NCBI GenBank assembly: GCA_024648655.1
Contig: JAGGDZ010000396.1
Coordinates: forward strand, 1-5,553
Reading direction: 5' to 3'
Source of the DNA: Chloroflexota bacterium
GTDB lineage: Bacteria > Chloroflexota > Dehalococcoidia > Lucifugimonadales > JADFKI01
Length of the DNA: 5,553 bases
The notes beneath the pieces are model-generated. The model made no database searches and was not told where the DNA came from. It saw only the letters and a program-made list of their open reading frames with translations. A program made the position numbers and the translations under genes. Positions 5,539 to 5,553 of this stretch are shown piece after piece; positions within the stretch are counted from its first letter, which is position 1, and every line of letters starts with the position of its first letter.

Positions 5539-5553
5539 CGGACGACAGCGCAA

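Noticed and set aside
5278..5553. Open frame on the minus strand entering from the right edge, possibly the end of a convergent gene.
   Set aside because: Most of it is antisense to the conserved end of rarA, and its product is proline-rich and unlike known proteins. The part outside rarA is too short to judge and contains the hairpin.
1..5553. CRISPR array, insertion sequence, prophage, toxin-antitoxin or defence genes.
   Set aside because: There are no spaced repeats, terminal inverted repeats, transposase or phage genes. Every long frame with family resemblance is explained by the six genes listed.

Overview
The window looks like chromosomal DNA from a free-living bacterium with moderately high GC content. 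Everything in it is bacterial housekeeping or accessory metabolism, with no phage, transposon, CRISPR or RNA gene. The mix of a CbbQ/NirQ/NorQ-type ATPase beside coaE, a PhnB-like VOC protein, a NudL-like Nudix hydrolase and a full-length selA reminds me of Chloroflexota, perhaps SAR202 or another Dehalococcoidia-like lineage. That placement is an impression from gene content only and is not proven here.

The left half (about 1-2604) is a leftward transcription unit read from the minus strand. Its order is coaE (dephospho-CoA kinase), a CbbQ/NorQ-type AAA+ ATPase, a VOC/PhnB-like protein, and a CoA-pyrophosphatase-type Nudix hydrolase that runs off the left edge. Gaps are about 18, 11 and 61 bp. 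A good sigma-70-type promoter (TTGACC, 17 bp, TAAAAT) lies just upstream of coaE. The unit therefore holds the last enzyme that makes CoA and, probably, one that hydrolyses it.

The central gap (2537-2738) is a divergent promoter region. It holds the coaE promoter, a perfect 14-bp tandem duplication ending in a TATAAT box that faces right, and a tiny four-codon reading frame with its own ribosome binding site ahead of selA.

The right half (2739-5496) is a rightward pair. selA makes selenocysteinyl-tRNA from seryl-tRNA(Sec), and rarA (MgsA/WRNIP1 family) is a AAA+ protein acting at stalled replication forks. They are 19 bp apart, in a gap built from a perfect 13-bp tandem duplication. A long imperfect hairpin follows rarA and may end the transcript or belong to a dispersed repeat family.

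I found no clearly new multi-gene system. The most informative oddities are the selA gene with no selB or selD beside it, the CbbQ-type ATPase with no VWA-domain partner in view, the CoA synthesis/hydrolysis pairing, and the matching short tandem duplications in the gaps on both sides of selA.
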